Positions 34,246-44,255 of a stretch of DNA of 64,000 bases are shown here, in pieces (the first letter of the stretch is position 1; every line of letters begins with the position of its first letter). The notes under the pieces are model-generated. The model was given only the letters and a program-made list of their open reading frames with translations, had not been told where the DNA came from and did no database searches. A program made the position numbers and the translations under genes. The stretch spans positions 496,001 to 560,000 of the forward strand of contig JBCBMZ010000001.1 of NCBI GenBank assembly GCA_039822005.1, read 5' to 3'. The DNA is from JBCBDX01 sp039822005 (GTDB lineage: Bacteria > Pseudomonadota > Alphaproteobacteria > Rhizobiales > Rhizobiaceae).

Positions 34246-34256
34246 ATTCCGCGCAC

Positions 34257-34284
34257 AAAAAAGCCCGCGCAACGCAGCGCGGGC
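34257..34284 (-). terminator. Rho-independent terminator of the MerR gene
   Basis: An 8-bp stem GCCCGCGC/GCGCGGGC with a 6-nt loop. On the minus strand it is followed by six T residues, about 70 bp after the MerR stop. It separates the regulator transcript from the beta-oxidation cluster. Confidence 0.85.
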
Positions 34285-34356
34285 ACCTTAAGAGTTCAAA
34301 TGGAAATAATGGGGCGCTGACAAAAATTTCCTTCAATCAGGTCAGCTCCATCCCCT

Positions 34357-34770
34357 TTAGTCGTTCAACAGCAACCGGAGGTTGGCGAGGGTTGCATCAA
34401 GTTCCTTTATGGCATTTTCGATTTCTTCGCGGTCGGCATTGAGTTTCTGCAATTGCGCCTCACCCTTTTCGATGGAAACCTCCAATTGGCGGCGGTTGTC
34501 ACCCTCGGGATCATAAAGCTCAAGTATTTCTCGAATGTCTTTGAGAGAAAAACCGACACGCTTACCAAGTAATATGATGCGAAGCCGGGCGCGATCGCCG
34601 CGTGAGTACAGGCGTAAATTGCCGACACGGCGCGGGCTTAAAAGCCCCTTATCCTCGTAAAACCGCAAGGTTCTTAGCGTTACATCGAACTCGCGGGCGA
34701 GCTCGCCAATACGAAATGTTTCCTCGACAGCACTTCCGCCCGGAACGGGCGCGTGGTTTGTCATAGTCAT
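34357..34770 (-). CDS. MerR family transcriptional regulator
   Basis: 137 residues: N-terminal winged HTH (FRIGELAREFDVTLRTLRFYEDKGLLSPRRVGNLRLYSRGDRARLRIILLGKRVGFSLKDIREIL) and a C-terminal coiled coil for dimerisation. No conserved metal-binding Cys is present, which fits the acyl-CoA-sensing branch (LiuR-like) rather than metal sensors. The genes it precedes are beta-oxidation genes. Likely also controls itself, but no palindrome was seen at its own start. Confidence 0.87.
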   Translation of the reverse strand: MTMTNHAPVPGGSAVEETFRIGELAREFDVTLRTLRFYEDKGLLSPRRVGNLRLYSRGDRARLRIILLGKRVGFSLKDIREILELYDPEGDNRRQLEVSIEKGEAQLQKLNADREEIENAIKELDATLANLRLLLND

Positions 34771-35085
34771 AGTCCTCTATCCCTTTGTGCGGAAACCAAT
34801 AAACGCATTCGAAGCGCTTTGGAAATACTTTGGATTCCACTGTCCCATCACACTTAAATCACCACAATCGCCAAATTTAGCAAAGGTTTCGAAACGTTAC
34901 GCATGGTTACAGGGGCCAATTAACTGAGTTTCAACGCGAAGTTGTGCCCAGTTGTCGGAAATCAATTCGGCTTGGTTAACGCGATGTTTACCACGTTTGA
35001 GAAAGAAAAGTTAACGGAAGGCTCTGCCTGCTTCGGCGGTTACCGGCAACAGGGCTTTTTTCGCAGGACAGAGGAAAAAACGGTA
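34771..35085. other. Intergenic region between MerR and the PodJ-like gene
   Basis: About 315 bp without a convincing gene. An open frame extends the PodJ-like gene upstream to 34942, but those residues are unlike the protein. A single GATTC (GANTC) site lies at 34833-34837. Promoters for both divergent genes are expected here. Confidence 0.5.
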
Positions 35086-38000
35086 ATGACGCACCGCAGA
35101 AACCAAAATGTTGGACGGGATGGGACGTTAGACCGGCTCAATGATGCGTTGAGTGCATTGGAAACTCGTATTGCCGGTGCTTCCCGCCCTCCGGAAACGC
35201 GAAGTGTGCGTGACGATATCGGTGACATAGCCAGCATCCGTGAGCGCGAAGCAGCGTTGCGTGCCCGTAATGTCCAAGTGCAACCTGCCCAAGCGGCGGC
35301 ACAATCTACTCAGCCTTCAAAAAAACCGTCCGCTGAGTTTGATATGTTGCGTGATGAAATCCGTGCGATGGGCAGCGCGTCAGTTGACGCCGGCGCAGGC
35401 GTACGTGAACTGCGTCAAGACATCGACGGATTGAAGGCGGCCGTCACGCAACTGGCGCGCCAAGACGCCCTGAACGACCTGTCTGACCGATGGGGCGTTG
35501 TGGAGCGCGAGATTGCCCGCATGCCCGAGACGTTGGCTTCCCGCGAAGATGTTGCCGACATGGTGGCCCGACTTGATGTTCTCAGCCAATCGATTGGCGC
35601 GATGCCACAGGATTTTGAAACGCGTGCCTTGGAAGAGCGGATCCAGACGCTTGCAGCAGCCATGGAAGCGTTTGGGGCTCAGCAGGCAGGTCTTGAGAAG
35701 AATCTGTTTGATGGGATGCATGATCGGTTTTCCGCCATAGATCGCGCGATCGAAGGTGTTGCTTTGCAGAGCAGTGGCGCCGATACCGACGCATTGGATC
35801 GCATCGAAGCGCGCATTACCAGCTTCACCCGCCAAATTGAAGATATGCAATCGGCGCCAAGCCACGACTACACGCCTCATTTCAACGACATGATCGGACG
35901 CTTGGAGACGCTTCAGGCGACCGGCGGAAGCGATCCTGCAGTGCATGAAGCGCTTACCCTGATCGCAGAGCGCGTTGCCGATCTTCAGATGGCGCCAAGC
36001 CACGGTGAGGCTATCACAGATCGCGAGATCGAAGCGCTTTCAGGGCGTCTCGATCAAATTGTTGATCTGCTGCATGCATCTCAAGCCAATCAAGGCATGC
36101 CTTTGGCAGAGCCGGCAATCAATGAAATTGAAAGCCGATTGGATAGCTTGACCGAGCAGCTCTCCTTGTCGGCTGAAAACACGGGTAGATCGGTTGATCA
36201 AGCTGTGGCTGCGCTGGAAAATCGCATTGGCGATTTGGCACGCACGCTCGATGAGCGCCAAGATCCCCTGCAATCGGTCGGTCCGCTTGAGTCGGTTGAG
36301 GAGCGTCTAGACGATATTGCACGCTTCCTGACACAAAATGCGGAAAGCCCGGCTGGCACGCCAGCCAACGCCGCCTTCGACACGCAGGCGCTTGAGATGC
36401 AGATCGCAGAATTGTCTGCGCGGCTGGCCGAAACCGGGACCAACATGGCCACAGCGCCGGCCTTTGAGTCCGAAGGGGCCGCTGGTGTGGATGTGATGCA
36501 TGCGGCGCGATCAGCCGCTGAAGAAGTGTTGGCACAAGCCAAAATGAACGGCTTTTCCGCGCCTGATGTTGAACGCCTCTCCGACGATTTGAAATCCCTG
36601 GAAGCTTTGGCGCGCGAAACCGATGGCCGCAATGAACGAACATTTGAGGCTATCCATGACACGCTCCTGAAGATCGTCGACCATCTGGCTGACATTGAAC
36701 ACAAGGAAGCAAATAATGGGGTGTCAAACCCGGCCGGGTTGACACAGCAACCACTCGCGCAAAGCGATTTGGAGACAGCCGATGATGGTTTCATTGGTTA
36801 CCAAGAGCCTTTGGAGCCCGTGACAGCCGCGCCCGCAATTCCAAGTCAGGGCGGTCTGGATGCTGCACCACCCACAGCGCGCATGCCGGTCGACGATGCG
36901 CCATCCATGGATACATCCGTCCCAGAACCGATGTCACAGGGCTCCGTCACCCAAGAGTTGACGCCGGCACAAGCAGCGGCCAGTGCTGCGATCGCTGCCA
37001 TGTCACAATCGGGTGGAGATGCGGTTCGTGACGAACCGGCCCCTGCGGGCAAAAAATCGATTTTCCAGGCGGTAACCAGCCGCTTGCGCGGTGGCGACAA
37101 AGAGGAAGCGACTTCTTCGATCGCACATATTGAAAGCGGTAGCGACACGCCGTTGGAACCCGACACGGCGCAGGCCGAAGTCGCCGAGATTATTGCCCGT
37201 GTGCGCCGCGAGCGGGAAGGTGGGCAAACACCGACGACAGCAGCGCCCGCAGTGGAGGTGCCTGCCCAGGCGAGGGTGGAAACCTCATCATCCAAATCTG
37301 ATTTCATCGCAGCTGCCCGTCGGGCCGCCCAAGCTGCTGCAAGTGATGCGCAAGCCGCTGAAACACGTACATCGTCCAAAACAGATGGACTGAAATCAAC
37401 GGTCAGCAGTTTGATATCGCAAAGGAGACGGCCGATCCTGATCGGGGCGGCCGCTATTTTGGTAGCGATGCTGGCGCTTCCGCTCGTGCGCGGATTGCTG
37501 GGTGGCGGCCAGGAAGTTGCCACTGCGCCCACGGAGCCGCCGACGATTGAGCAAACTGTCCAGGCGGTGGACCAGCCTGAAGCGGAAGAGCCTGCCGAAG
37601 TTGCGGTTGCCGAACCTGCCGAGATTGTTGATCAGCCAAGGATCGTTCCCATTGACACCGACGGTGATATCGATGTCGCCGCCGCTTTGCCAAGCGATTT
37701 GGCCAATGATTTGTCGGTTGGGGAACCAACGCAGTTGGTGGATCCGTTGCCTGTGGCGGCGATCCCGACCGACGCGGGCACGCCGGCCATGCAGGATGCG
37801 GCAAAGTCAGGCGAGACAACGGCGATGTTCCTTGTCGGTGACTATTTTGCCGCCAAAGCCCAGACCGATGGTCCCGCGAGCGCGGCACAAAACAACCGCG
37901 ATGCCTTGGCTTGGTATACCAAGAGCGCCGAAGCAGGATATGCGCCTGCACAGCAAAGACTGGGCAGCCTCTACGAAAAAGGCATAGGCGCCGAAAAGGA

Positions 38001-38646
38001 CCTTTCCATTGCAAAATCATGGTACCAATTGGCCGCCGATCAGGGAAATTCAGCGGCGATGCATAATCTGGGTGTTCTACTTGCCAATGGCGTTCAGGGC
38101 GAACCTGATCTGGTCCAGGCGGTACGCTGGTTCGAACAGGCCGCGCTCTATGGTGTGCCGGACAGTCAGTACAATTTGGGTGTCATGGCTGTACGCGGAG
38201 ACGGCATGGAGCCAAGCCTGAAAGAGTCGTATAAATGGTTCGCGTTGGCTGCCCAAAGTGGTGACACCGACGCCGCTGCCAAACGCGACACGGTGGCCGA
38301 ACGCATGGACCCGGCAACACTTAAGCTGGCGAAGGATGAAGTGGCCCTTTGGCGTCCACGTCAGCTTGACCAGGCAGCCAACACTGTCTCAGTGCCCGAT
38401 GCTTGGCAGACCGATCAAATGCGCACAGCCTCAGCACCCGCCGACGATCCGATCGACATGAAAAAGGCGGTCGGCAACATTCAAGCCATTTTGAACAACA
38501 ATGGCTATGATGCCGGGTCGGTTGATGGCGTCATGGGTGAAAAGACCAGACAAGCGATCAAAGCGTTCCAATCTGACAACGGGATGGCGGCGACCGGTGA
38601 GGTGAACGAGGAGCTTGTACGGAAACTCCTCGAATTGACCGCCTGA
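35086..38646 (+). CDS. podJ: PodJ-like polar localisation factor with Sel1 repeats and peptidoglycan-binding domain
   Basis: 1186 residues. A long cytosolic coiled-coil/low-complexity region (about 1-770, many SIGAMPQD, LEERIQTL, IEARITSFTRQIEDM heptads) precedes one membrane helix (about 780-800, PILIGAAAILVAMLALPLV). The periplasmic part has at least three Sel1 repeats (about 900-1065, QQRLGSLYEKGIG, MHNLGVLLANGVQ, QYNLGVMAVRGDG) and a C-terminal PG-binding-1 domain (about 1124-1186). The same order is known in Agrobacterium PodJ, which organises the cell pole. The start at 35086 follows AGAGGA. The adjacent MerR/acyl-CoA dehydrogenase order matches my recollection of rhizobial synteny. Confidence 0.75.
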   Translation: MTHRRNQNVGRDGTLDRLNDALSALETRIAGASRPPETRSVRDDIGDIASIREREAALRARNVQVQPAQAAAQSTQPSKKPSAEFDMLRDEIRAMGSASVDAGAGVRELRQDIDGLKAAVTQLARQDALNDLSDRWGVVEREIARMPETLASREDVADMVARLDVLSQSIGAMPQDFETRALEERIQTLAAAMEAFGAQQAGLEKNLFDGMHDRFSAIDRAIEGVALQSSGADTDALDRIEARITSFTRQIEDMQSAPSHDYTPHFNDMIGRLETLQATGGSDPAVHEALTLIAERVADLQMAPSHGEAITDREIEALSGRLDQIVDLLHASQANQGMPLAEPAINEIESRLDSLTEQLSLSAENTGRSVDQAVAALENRIGDLARTLDERQDPLQSVGPLESVEERLDDIARFLTQNAESPAGTPANAAFDTQALEMQIAELSARLAETGTNMATAPAFESEGAAGVDVMHAARSAAEEVLAQAKMNGFSAPDVERLSDDLKSLEALARETDGRNERTFEAIHDTLLKIVDHLADIEHKEANNGVSNPAGLTQQPLAQSDLETADDGFIGYQEPLEPVTAAPAIPSQGGLDAAPPTARMPVDDAPSMDTSVPEPMSQGSVTQELTPAQAAASAAIAAMSQSGGDAVRDEPAPAGKKSIFQAVTSRLRGGDKEEATSSIAHIESGSDTPLEPDTAQAEVAEIIARVRREREGGQTPTTAAPAVEVPAQARVETSSSKSDFIAAARRAAQAAASDAQAAETRTSSKTDGLKSTVSSLISQRRRPILIGAAAILVAMLALPLVRGLLGGGQEVATAPTEPPTIEQTVQAVDQPEAEEPAEVAVAEPAEIVDQPRIVPIDTDGDIDVAAALPSDLANDLSVGEPTQLVDPLPVAAIPTDAGTPAMQDAAKSGETTAMFLVGDYFAAKAQTDGPASAAQNNRDALAWYTKSAEAGYAPAQQRLGSLYEKGIGAEKDLSIAKSWYQLAADQGNSAAMHNLGVLLANGVQGEPDLVQAVRWFEQAALYGVPDSQYNLGVMAVRGDGMEPSLKESYKWFALAAQSGDTDAAAKRDTVAERMDPATLKLAKDEVALWRPRQLDQAANTVSVPDAWQTDQMRTASAPADDPIDMKKAVGNIQAILNNNGYDAGSVDGVMGEKTRQAIKAFQSDNGMAATGEVNEELVRKLLELTA

Positions 38647-38732
38647 TTGGCCTTAAGTGCATTTGACAGGTTCTCAAGCTGGGCGCATGAGGGGCGGCAG
38701 GCAACCACCGTTTAACCCATCTGGAGAAGGGC

Positions 38733-39653
38733 GTGGCAATTTATCTGCCCATCGCCGAACTGTCGGTCAACGCGCTCGTTCTCTTGAGCATGGGGGCGGC
38801 TGTCGGTTTTCTTTCCGGTATGTTTGGCGTTGGCGGCGGCTTTCTCATCACTCCACTGCTGATTTTCTATAACATTCCACCGGCTGTAGCGGTGGCCACC
38901 GGCGCAAACCAAATTGTCGCCTCATCCGTCTCCGGCGTGCTGTCACACCTTCGGCGCAAGGGGGTGGACGTCAAGCTCGGTGTCGTTTTGCTCGTTGGCG
39001 GTCTTGCCGGTTCCTCGCTTGGCGTGGTGATCTACACCTATTTGCTGCAGGTCGGGCAGCTGGACCTGATCATTTCGATACTCTACGTGCTCATGCTCGG
39101 CATTGTCGGTTCGCTCATGCTCAAGGAGAGCTTGAGCGCGTGGCGCAAATCGCGTGCCGGGACACCGGTGGCAATGCGCAAGTCGGGCCAACACAATTGG
39201 ATCCATCGGCTTCCTTTCAAAATACGCTTCAAGCGCTCAAGGCTCTACATCAGTGTTATCCCGGTTGTCCTGCTTGGCGCCATCATTGGTATGCTCGCGG
39301 CGATCATGGGTGTTGGAGGAGGCTTCATTCTGGTTCCAGCGATGATCTATCTGTTGCGGGTGCCAACCAATGTTGTGATTGGCACATCATTGTTCCAGAT
39401 CATCTTTGTTGCGGCCTACACGACGATCGTGCAGGCCATCGCGAACCATACCGTCGATATCGTATTGGCCGTGTTGCTGATGCTTGGCGGTGTCGCCGGC
39501 GCCCAATATGGCGCCTACGCGGGACAACGTTTGCGCGGCGAGCAGCTGCGGGCCATGCTCGCGCTGTTGGTGCTCGCGGTTGCTTTCCGGCTGGCCTATC
39601 AGCTGTTTGTTGCACCCGGTGAAATTTATACCATTGCATCGGGTGCAGCATGA
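38733..39653 (+). CDS. TauE/SafE-family sulfite exporter-type permease
   Basis: 306 residues, about eight membrane helices, with two half-repeats each carrying the GxGGG motif (GMFGVGGGFLITPLL and AAIMGVGGGFILVPAM). This family exports sulfite, sulfoacetate or related organosulfur anions. GTG start at 38733 with GGAGAAGG upstream. Its stop overlaps the next gene by 4 bp, a known pairing with TIGR02186 proteins. Confidence 0.9.
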   Translation: MAIYLPIAELSVNALVLLSMGAAVGFLSGMFGVGGGFLITPLLIFYNIPPAVAVATGANQIVASSVSGVLSHLRRKGVDVKLGVVLLVGGLAGSSLGVVIYTYLLQVGQLDLIISILYVLMLGIVGSLMLKESLSAWRKSRAGTPVAMRKSGQHNWIHRLPFKIRFKRSRLYISVIPVVLLGAIIGMLAAIMGVGGGFILVPAMIYLLRVPTNVVIGTSLFQIIFVAAYTTIVQAIANHTVDIVLAVLLMLGGVAGAQYGAYAGQRLRGEQLRAMLALLVLAVAFRLAYQLFVAPGEIYTIASGAA

Positions 39654-40429
39654 GACGTCCGGCGGCACTCATCATCCTATGCTTTTTCTTCGCATTGGGC
39701 GTTCGTGCCCTCGCACAGCAAGAAAGCACCGAGCGTATCGAGATCGGTCTGTCGACGGAAGTAATCGAAATCACATCGAATTTTGCGGGCGAAACGCTGA
39801 CAATCTTCGGTTCGGTGGACAATATTGACCCGCTGGTACAGCGGCAGGGTCGTTATGATGTTGTGGTTGTTCTTTCCGGGCCGGTGGCTGACTTGACGGC
39901 ACGGCGCAAGGATCGCGTCCTGGGCGTTTGGATGAATGTGGACGAGTTGGCATTGCCTAATGTACCGTTGTCTTACCTGATTACTTCCACGCGCTTTGTT
40001 CGGGATATGGCCGAACGGCCAACGATCGAACGGCTTGCTCTCGACATTGCCAGCCTCAATCTCGTGCGCGATGAAGATATACGCCGCAACAATGAGGTAT
40101 TTTTGGAAGAAGTCCGCCGCCTCAAAGTGGACGAGGCGCTTTATCGGTCCTTTCCGGGTGGGGTACAGTTCATCTCTCAAAGTCTGTTCCGTGCGCGGCT
40201 TGAGTTGCCGGCAAACGTACCGCTCGGCCAACATGTCGCACGCGCGTATCTGTTCAAGCAAGGTGGACTGGTCGGCCAAACAAACGCCACCTTGAACATC
40301 AGAAAAGCGGGGCTTGAGTTTGCCGTGTTTGAGTTTTCGCGCGATCAATCCGCGGCCTACGGCCTATTGTCAGTGTTGGCGGCTCTGGTCATCGGCTGGC
40401 TTGGCCGGATTGTTTTCAGGCGCGATTAG
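39650..40429 (+). CDS. TIGR02186 family membrane-anchored protein
   Basis: 259 residues: N-terminal signal peptide (AALIILCFFFALGVRALAQ), an extracytoplasmic domain of unknown function, and a C-terminal membrane helix (about 236-254) with a basic tail (RIVFRRD). It occurs with TauE-type exporters in Alphaproteobacteria and overlaps that gene by 4 bp here, suggesting an auxiliary role in anion export. No catalytic motif is visible. Confidence 0.82.
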   Translation: MRRPAALIILCFFFALGVRALAQQESTERIEIGLSTEVIEITSNFAGETLTIFGSVDNIDPLVQRQGRYDVVVVLSGPVADLTARRKDRVLGVWMNVDELALPNVPLSYLITSTRFVRDMAERPTIERLALDIASLNLVRDEDIRRNNEVFLEEVRRLKVDEALYRSFPGGVQFISQSLFRARLELPANVPLGQHVARAYLFKQGGLVGQTNATLNIRKAGLEFAVFEFSRDQSAAYGLLSVLAALVIGWLGRIVFRRD

Positions 40430-40450
40430 AGCGACGGGGAGTTGAATGAA

Positions 40451-40882
40451 ATGAGCTTGAGAAAAGCCGCGTTTTGGCTCGGGCTGACAGGTTACATACC
40501 GTTTGGCTTTTTGGCGTTGGGGATGGTGGTCGGTGGCGACCATGCATCGACAGCACAAACACTCTTGATCGGCTATGCCGCTGTCATCCTGTCGTTCCTC
40601 GGGGGTATTCGCTGGGGCATTGGATTGGTCGCCCAGGACGGTGAACGCCAAGCGCTCACTTTGGCGCTTTCCATCGTCCCCTCTCTTTGGGCTTGGGTGG
40701 CGGCATTCATCGGCGGCAATGTGGCGTTCCTCATGTTCGCCGTCGGTTTCATCGCAATGGGTTGGTGGGACAACAAATTGGTGGTCGATGGCGGTGCACC
40801 GATTTGGTTCGGTTCCCTACGTTTGATGCTGACCGGATTGGTGACGCTAACGATGCTAGCGGCCAGTTTCGCCGCGCTTTGA
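40451..40882 (+). CDS. DUF3429 family membrane protein
   Basis: 143 residues with four hydrophobic helices and the family block LSFLGGIRWGIGL near residue 50, followed by QALTLALSIVPSLWAWVAAF. Function unknown. The ATG at 40451 lies 9 nt after GGGGAG; a TTG at 40442 is too close. It runs convergently into the pdeM gene with a 27-bp overlap of reading frames. Confidence 0.82.
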   Translation: MSLRKAAFWLGLTGYIPFGFLALGMVVGGDHASTAQTLLIGYAAVILSFLGGIRWGIGLVAQDGERQALTLALSIVPSLWAWVAAFIGGNVAFLMFAVGFIAMGWWDNKLVVDGGAPIWFGSLRLMLTGLVTLTMLAASFAAL

Positions 40883-41605
40883 GGGCATGCCCACGAGGTC
40901 CCTTGCACTGATGGGGTAGACTTGATCGGTGCCCAGCATAAACGCGCACAGGCGCGAGCGATCAAACAAGGCGCAAACCTCCGGATGGCTAATAGCCAGC
41001 CCACCCGTCAATACGCCAAACGCTGGCATGATCAGCCGCTCGCCATCTGAAGCAAAGCAGTTGCGCCGTATTTTCTTCCCACGCGCACGCAGCACCGCTG
41101 CCGGATGGTAGTGACCGGATATCTCAGCGCCTGAAAATGATCTTTCCGCGATATGTCGGAAAGTTATGCCGCTAACGGCCAATTCATCGACCGTTTCGCC
41201 CGGGCATCCGGTAGGTGGGTGTGGATCATGATTGCCCGTCACCCAAACCATTTCACGGCCTGCAACGAGCGCTTCAATGGTTTGACGTGTTTCATCAGAA
41301 AGGCGCAGCGCCGCTTGCTCATCATGGAAGCTGTCTCCCAAGCTGATGATGGTCGCCGGATCATATTTGGCCACCAAAGCCGCCAGCCGCACGAGCGTCG
41401 CGCCGGTGTCATAGGGCGGTAGGAAAATCCGCTTGCGCGCAAACGACGATGATTTTTCCAGATGCAAGTCCGAGACGACCAGAAGACGCAGCGCGGGAAA
41501 GAACAAGATACCCGCCGGATCGAGGAGAAGCTGTTCGCCCGCAAAGACAGATGCCAAAGCCGAACCGCTTTCCATGTCATCAACGCTTTTAAGGGCTGGC
41601 CTCAT
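40856..41605 (-). CDS. pdeM: Ligase-associated metallophosphoesterase PdeM
   Basis: Calcineurin-like DNA repair nuclease, 249 residues. Metal-binding motifs are in order: SDLHLEKSS, SLGDSFHDEQ, VTGNHDPHPP and ISGHYHPAA. It is the fourth partner of the ligase-associated set. Its start overlaps the helicase stop by 4 bp. The exact reaction is not settled for the family. Confidence 0.92.
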   Translation of the reverse strand: MRPALKSVDDMESGSALASVFAGEQLLLDPAGILFFPALRLLVVSDLHLEKSSSFARKRIFLPPYDTGATLVRLAALVAKYDPATIISLGDSFHDEQAALRLSDETRQTIEALVAGREMVWVTGNHDPHPPTGCPGETVDELAVSGITFRHIAERSFSGAEISGHYHPAAVLRARGKKIRRNCFASDGERLIMPAFGVLTGGLAISHPEVCALFDRSRLCAFMLGTDQVYPISARDLVGMPSKRGETGR

Positions 41606-44190
41606 GATGTTTCGACTGCATCCTCTCCCATCGCCTCGCGAACGAGGTCGTCCACATTCATCGCATGTTCCGCCATCATGTCATCGCCCGTATGGGATGA
41701 GAGTACCGGCTCTTTGCCAATCTCCAACATCACGGGCACCGCCATGGGCGAAATGCGTTCCAAATTCTTATGCACGATTCGCCCCGCGATGCGAGCCAGC
41801 AGATCATTGAGCCGTTCGACATCCAACAAGCCGGATCGCGCATCATGACGTGTTGCCTGCATGATGATATGGTCCGGCTCGTGCGAGCGCAGGACATCAT
41901 AAATCAGGTCAGTAGAAACGGTCACCTGACGCCCTGACTTCTCCTTGCCCGGATGCCGTTTCTCGATCAGTCCGGCGATTAGGGCGCAATAGCGGAAAGT
42001 GCGTTTGAAGACGAAACTCTCGTCGAGCCAAGCCTCCAAATCATCGCCGAGCATGTCTTGCGAAAAGAGATTGTCAAGCGACAACTGCCCTCTATCAAGC
42101 ATCGCACCCATGTCTTTGCGTGACCAGATCGAGACCGCGTAGTCAGAGGCTACATAGCCGATGGGCTGCGCACCGGCGCGCTCCAGCCGGCGTGTCAGCA
42201 GCATACACAGCGTTTGGTGCGCAAGCCGTCCTTCAAACGGATAGGCCACCATGTAAAAGCGCTCACCACGAGGGAACGTTTCAACCAGCAGCTTGTCGCC
42301 GCCGGGCATCACCGACTTCCATTTTTGATAGCCCAGCCAATCGGACACCTGTTTGGGCAGGCGATCCCATTGCGTTTCATCGGCGAGCATCTTGCGCACC
42401 TCGCCCGAAAGAAACGTCGTCGTCGGAAATTTGCCGCCGGCATAGTAGGGGATCTTCGCTTCGCTTCCCTCGGCATAGGAGACGTAGCACTCATTTTCGC
42501 GAATGCCCTCAAAGCGGAGCACCTTTCCCGCAAAAAGAAACGTATCGCCCGGTGTCAGCGTCTCCAGAAAAAGCTCCTCTATCTTCCCCAGTACCCTGCC
42601 ACCGCGTATCGAGGCTGCTTGGGCCGGCTCCCCTCGTTTCATACGGCCCGCACCTTTGCGCACGGCGCGGATCGCCAACACTGGTGCTTCGATGATGGTA
42701 CCGGCGTTGAGCCGGTACTGCTGCGCAACGGAGGGGTGGGTGAGACGCCACAGCCCGTCCTTGCCCTGCCGTATTTTGGCGTACCGTTCATATGATTGAA
42801 GTGCATAGCCGCCATTGGAGACAAACATCACGGCACGGTCAAACGTCTCGCGCGGCAGATCGGCGTAGATGCTGGCAGACCGGATTTCAGCGTAGAGATC
42901 ATCGGCATGAAACGGTTCCGAACACGCCATGCCAAGAATGTGCTGGCACAACACATCCAGCGTGCCTTGGCCGACGGGTGGCGTGTCCTGAAAACCGAGA
43001 TAGTTGGCGTCTAGCGCGGCTTGGCACTCCAAAACCTCAAACCGGTTGGCGGGAACCAGGATCGCCTTTGATGCTTCGTCCATACGGTGATTGGCCCGTC
43101 CGATACGCTGCGCCAGACGCGACGCGCCTTTGGGTGAGCCCACATGCACCACCAGATCAACATCGCCCCAGTCGATCCCCAAATCGAGCGTCGAGGTGGC
43201 AACAACGGCGCGCAATTCGTTCTGGCCCATCGCCTGCTCGACCTTGCGGCGTTGGCTGACGTCGAGCGAACCATGGTGAAGCGCGATGGGAAGCGAATCC
43301 TCATTGATCGCCCACAGTTCTTGAAACAGCAGTTCGGCCTGACTGCGTGTGTTGACAAAGATCAGCGTGGTTTGATGTGCCTTGATCGCTTCATAGACGT
43401 CCGGCATCGCATAGCGCGCAAAATGCCCGGACCAGGGAATGCGGTTCTCGCCCTTGAGGATGGTGATGTTTGGTTTCGCACCGCCGCCGACTTCGATCAG
43501 TTCGGACAACTGCTCCTCATGCGGTGCTTGCGCGACCAGCCAGCGGCGCAAATCGTCCGGCTCTGCTACTGTGGCTGACAGCCCGATAAATTGCAGGTCT
43601 GGCACATAGCGACGCAGGCGCGCCAATGCCAAAGCGAGCATGTGACCGCGCTTTGAGGTGACGAGTGAGTGCAATTCATCGAGCACAACATAGCGCAAAT
43701 CGCCAAAGAAACTTGGCGCATCCTTGTGTGATAGCAGGAGAGAGACCTGCTCTGGTGTAGTCAACAGAATGTCAGGCGGGTGTGTTTTCTGCCGCTGACG
43801 CTTGGCCTGCGGCGTGTCGCCCGTTCGAGTCTCGATCCTAACAGACAAGTCCATCTCGTCTACCGGTTTGGTCAGATTGCGCTCGATGTCGACGGCGAGC
43901 GCCTTGAGCGGCGAAATGTAGAGCGTGTGGATACCGGGCTTGATCATCCCCGGCTTGGGTCCTTCGCGCCTTTCCAGATCCACCAGCGCGGGCAGGAACC
44001 CGGCCAGCGTTTTACCCGCACCAGTGGGCGCAATGAGCAACGTTGAAAGACCGGCCTCGGCCTTGCCCAGCAGCTCCAACTGATGTGCACGTGGCTGCCA
44101 GCCCTTGTCGGCAAACCATCGCAAAAACCGCGCGGGCAGGGGCGCCGGCGGGGCAGATAGGTCAGCAAAAAGCGGCAGTGTTTCGGTCAT
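41602..44190 (-). CDS. Ligase-associated DEXH-box helicase (Lhr-like)
   Basis: Superfamily 2 DNA helicase, 862 residues. Walker A APTGAGKTLAGFL, DELH box (VLDELHSLV), GLSATVAEPDDL (motif III), TLIFVNTRSQAELLF, and ATSTLDLGIDWGDVDLVVHVGSPKGASRLAQRIGRANHR (motifs V-VI). The C-terminal half holds the winged-helix and Lhr-type beta-barrel region (PVLAIRAVRKGAGRMKRGEPAQ). It travels with an ATP-dependent ligase, an MBL-fold exonuclease and PdeM in many bacteria. Confidence 0.94.
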   Translation of the reverse strand: MTETLPLFADLSAPPAPLPARFLRWFADKGWQPRAHQLELLGKAEAGLSTLLIAPTGAGKTLAGFLPALVDLERREGPKPGMIKPGIHTLYISPLKALAVDIERNLTKPVDEMDLSVRIETRTGDTPQAKRQRQKTHPPDILLTTPEQVSLLLSHKDAPSFFGDLRYVVLDELHSLVTSKRGHMLALALARLRRYVPDLQFIGLSATVAEPDDLRRWLVAQAPHEEQLSELIEVGGGAKPNITILKGENRIPWSGHFARYAMPDVYEAIKAHQTTLIFVNTRSQAELLFQELWAINEDSLPIALHHGSLDVSQRRKVEQAMGQNELRAVVATSTLDLGIDWGDVDLVVHVGSPKGASRLAQRIGRANHRMDEASKAILVPANRFEVLECQAALDANYLGFQDTPPVGQGTLDVLCQHILGMACSEPFHADDLYAEIRSASIYADLPRETFDRAVMFVSNGGYALQSYERYAKIRQGKDGLWRLTHPSVAQQYRLNAGTIIEAPVLAIRAVRKGAGRMKRGEPAQAASIRGGRVLGKIEELFLETLTPGDTFLFAGKVLRFEGIRENECYVSYAEGSEAKIPYYAGGKFPTTTFLSGEVRKMLADETQWDRLPKQVSDWLGYQKWKSVMPGGDKLLVETFPRGERFYMVAYPFEGRLAHQTLCMLLTRRLERAGAQPIGYVASDYAVSIWSRKDMGAMLDRGQLSLDNLFSQDMLGDDLEAWLDESFVFKRTFRYCALIAGLIEKRHPGKEKSGRQVTVSTDLIYDVLRSHEPDHIIMQATRHDARSGLLDVERLNDLLARIAGRIVHKNLERISPMAVPVMLEIGKEPVLSSHTGDDMMAEHAMNVDDLVREAMGEDAVETS

Positions 44191-44255
44191 AGACCACAGA
44201 TGTAGCGTTCATGACTTGTTCTGGAAAGTATCTTGTTGAGCGGCGCGATGCCGCT

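Noticed and set aside
34942..35085. 48-residue extension of the PodJ-like protein
   Set aside because: No ribosome site, and residues are not like the family. AGAGGA precedes 35086.
42120..43578. Several plus-strand frames of 90-190 codons
   Set aside because: All are antisense to the Lhr-like helicase, with no motif.
44211..44255. ATG at 44211 as start of the ligase-associated exonuclease
   Set aside because: Would add an unconserved MTCSGKYLVERRD segment and leave just 20 bp to the divergent helicase start.
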